20,632 nucleotides of DNA from Echinostoma caproni (Eukaryota; Platyhelminthes; Trematoda; Plagiorchiida; Echinostomatidae). This document shows, one piece after another, positions 19,477 to 20,632 of the stretch; positions within the stretch are counted from its first letter, which is position 1, and the number at the start of each line of letters is the position of its first letter. Position numbers and translations under genes: made by a program. The stretch is from assembly GCA_900618425.1 (NCBI GenBank), contig UZAN01040156.1, positions 21,315 through 41,946 of the forward strand. Direction: 5' to 3'. The notes beneath the pieces are model-generated. The model saw only the letters and a program-made list of their open reading frames with translations, had not been told where the DNA came from and did no database searches.

Positions 19477-20632
19477 CGGGGTTTTATGTGGTTCACCACT
19501 CCAACTTCTGGGGTTTAGGTTTCCAGTTTCCAACACTGACTGTTGGGTCCACCCCGTCCGTCTGCTGTTCATCACACAAATGTGTGGCACACAAAAGTGG
19601 GGTAGATTTAGCTGGATAGTAAATTGACCTATGTCAAATGCCCGACAGCTAACCAGCTATTTCTTCAACTATGAAGAGAAGCAACAGGAATTGTTTCCAC
19701 TGCTAGCTTCTTAACGTGGGACAAAGAGAAGTGTGTGTAAATCAATGGTGATGCTGTCAGAATTCCAGCATGCGAACTCTGAGACCATTTGGTGTCAACT
19801 GGGACTCCTGGAACATGATAAGTAAGATATGTTTTTCAGTCAGTTTGTTGTGAGATCATTTCCAAAGTAAGTGGAAAGAGTTTTGCAAAGTAGCTCATAT
19901 TCCCTTGCTGCCCCGCAGAGCTAAAAGCCCATGACTTGAAAAAATTGACATTGTTGCGTGCCTCGGTGGACGTTGGAGTTGGGCACATTTTATCAATAGT
20001 AGTGTGCATTCTCACCGTAGTGACCTCGCCTCGGTCTGCGGTGAATCACGGTCCAAGATAGATATCCGTACATAAATTTTCTTATCAAATACAAGTTTCT
20101 GTCTGAGAGAGAATGTGTACTTGTGTGTTTGTGTTTGTGTGTGTGTGTATGTGCATCTGTGCAGAAATGATTGAACGGTGAACAGGGACAGAACAATCAG
20201 CTTTGGAATGAGCAGAATAGTTGAGGAATTAAAGGTAACTGGTACAGGAGATAATTTGATTTTGGTCAAAAATGAACAATGACGGTCATGTTCGGATTCG
20301 AGCTGTAAACAGTCAGACGCGTAATTTCGGAGTGGGGATAGTGCGTTGGACTGTGGATCCTTCTTGACCAATTTTTTCCGGCTATTTTGAGGGAATCAAT
20401 AATCTACTGCAAGTAGTGAACCGGACAACATCCCGATTGGTTGGAGATACTGCTGCCTTGGCCGACAGGAAAGCCGTCTCTCACCACGTATGCAGTTTGA
20501 TTCGCAATGACTGAACGGGAAATACACCGTACCTGAAGAAATGCTTGTTAAGTAACAATGCTCTTTCTTGGTTTTCACGACTAGCGATCAGTGGGGTTTT
20601 GTTTACCACTGATTGTGTTCTAATCACGTGAT
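19477..20632. other. Non-coding stretch, possible 3' UTR at its start
   Basis: No supported gene and no AATAAA in the first several hundred bases. A 119-codon minus-strand frame (20012-20371) is padded by the TG repeat and is not credible. A short hairpin, ATCAGTGG/CCACTGAT, lies at 20587-20613. Confidence 0.45.
20115..20160. repeat. TG-rich microsatellite
   Basis: Imperfect TG repeat interrupted by TTT and TAT, with a clean (GT)n core at about 20136-20148. Confidence 0.9.

Noticed and set aside
20012..20371. 119-codon minus-strand frame
   Set aside because: Its middle is the translated TG microsatellite and its remainder has no recognisable feature.

Overview
The window reads as gene-poor nuclear DNA of a multicellular eukaryote, most likely a flatworm and probably a trematode. 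No open frame is long enough to be an intact gene. There are many short simple-sequence tracts, decayed LINE fragments and no bacterial-style operons. The trematode guess rests on a 5'-truncated RTE-type LINE (10300-10881), whose C-terminal motifs and AACTG-type tail resemble elements I associate with schistosomes and opisthorchiid flukes. That is recognition from memory, not a database result. The DNA could equally be intergenic or the inside of a very long intron.

Layout. Positions 1-8350 are mostly unremarkable: AT-leaning spacer, microsatellites (2977-2996, 3219-3242, 4957-4999), two homopolymer tracts that each touch an N (484-496, 5661-5674), a tRNA-like promoter pair (5005-5059), a strong G-quadruplex motif (7063-7083) and one copy of a diverged repeat (6384-6464). 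At 8360-8863 lies the most unusual structure: a 504-bp fold-back element whose arms are built of 21-bp tandem units, five on the left and three, inverted, on the right. The RTE remnant follows at 10300-10881.

From 12060 to 13260 there are two minus-strand copies of a putative tRNA-derived SINE. A small insertion-like structure with 13-bp direct repeats follows (13341-13468), then the second copy of the diverged repeat (14208-14282), a weak gag-like LTR-retrotransposon fragment (15490-15678) and a second, minus-strand LINE of a different clade (16861-17366). Near the right end, 19243-19476 is the best candidate for host coding sequence. It would be a terminal exon with a clean splice acceptor, one open phase, a hydrophobic stretch, a polar tail and a C-terminus that fits a class I PDZ ligand.

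There is no evident functional cooperation between the parts. Most recognisable content is dead or non-autonomous mobile DNA. The points most worth following up are the modular fold-back element, the tRNA-promoter SINE family, the shared pentamer tail on two different LINE clades and the orphan exon.
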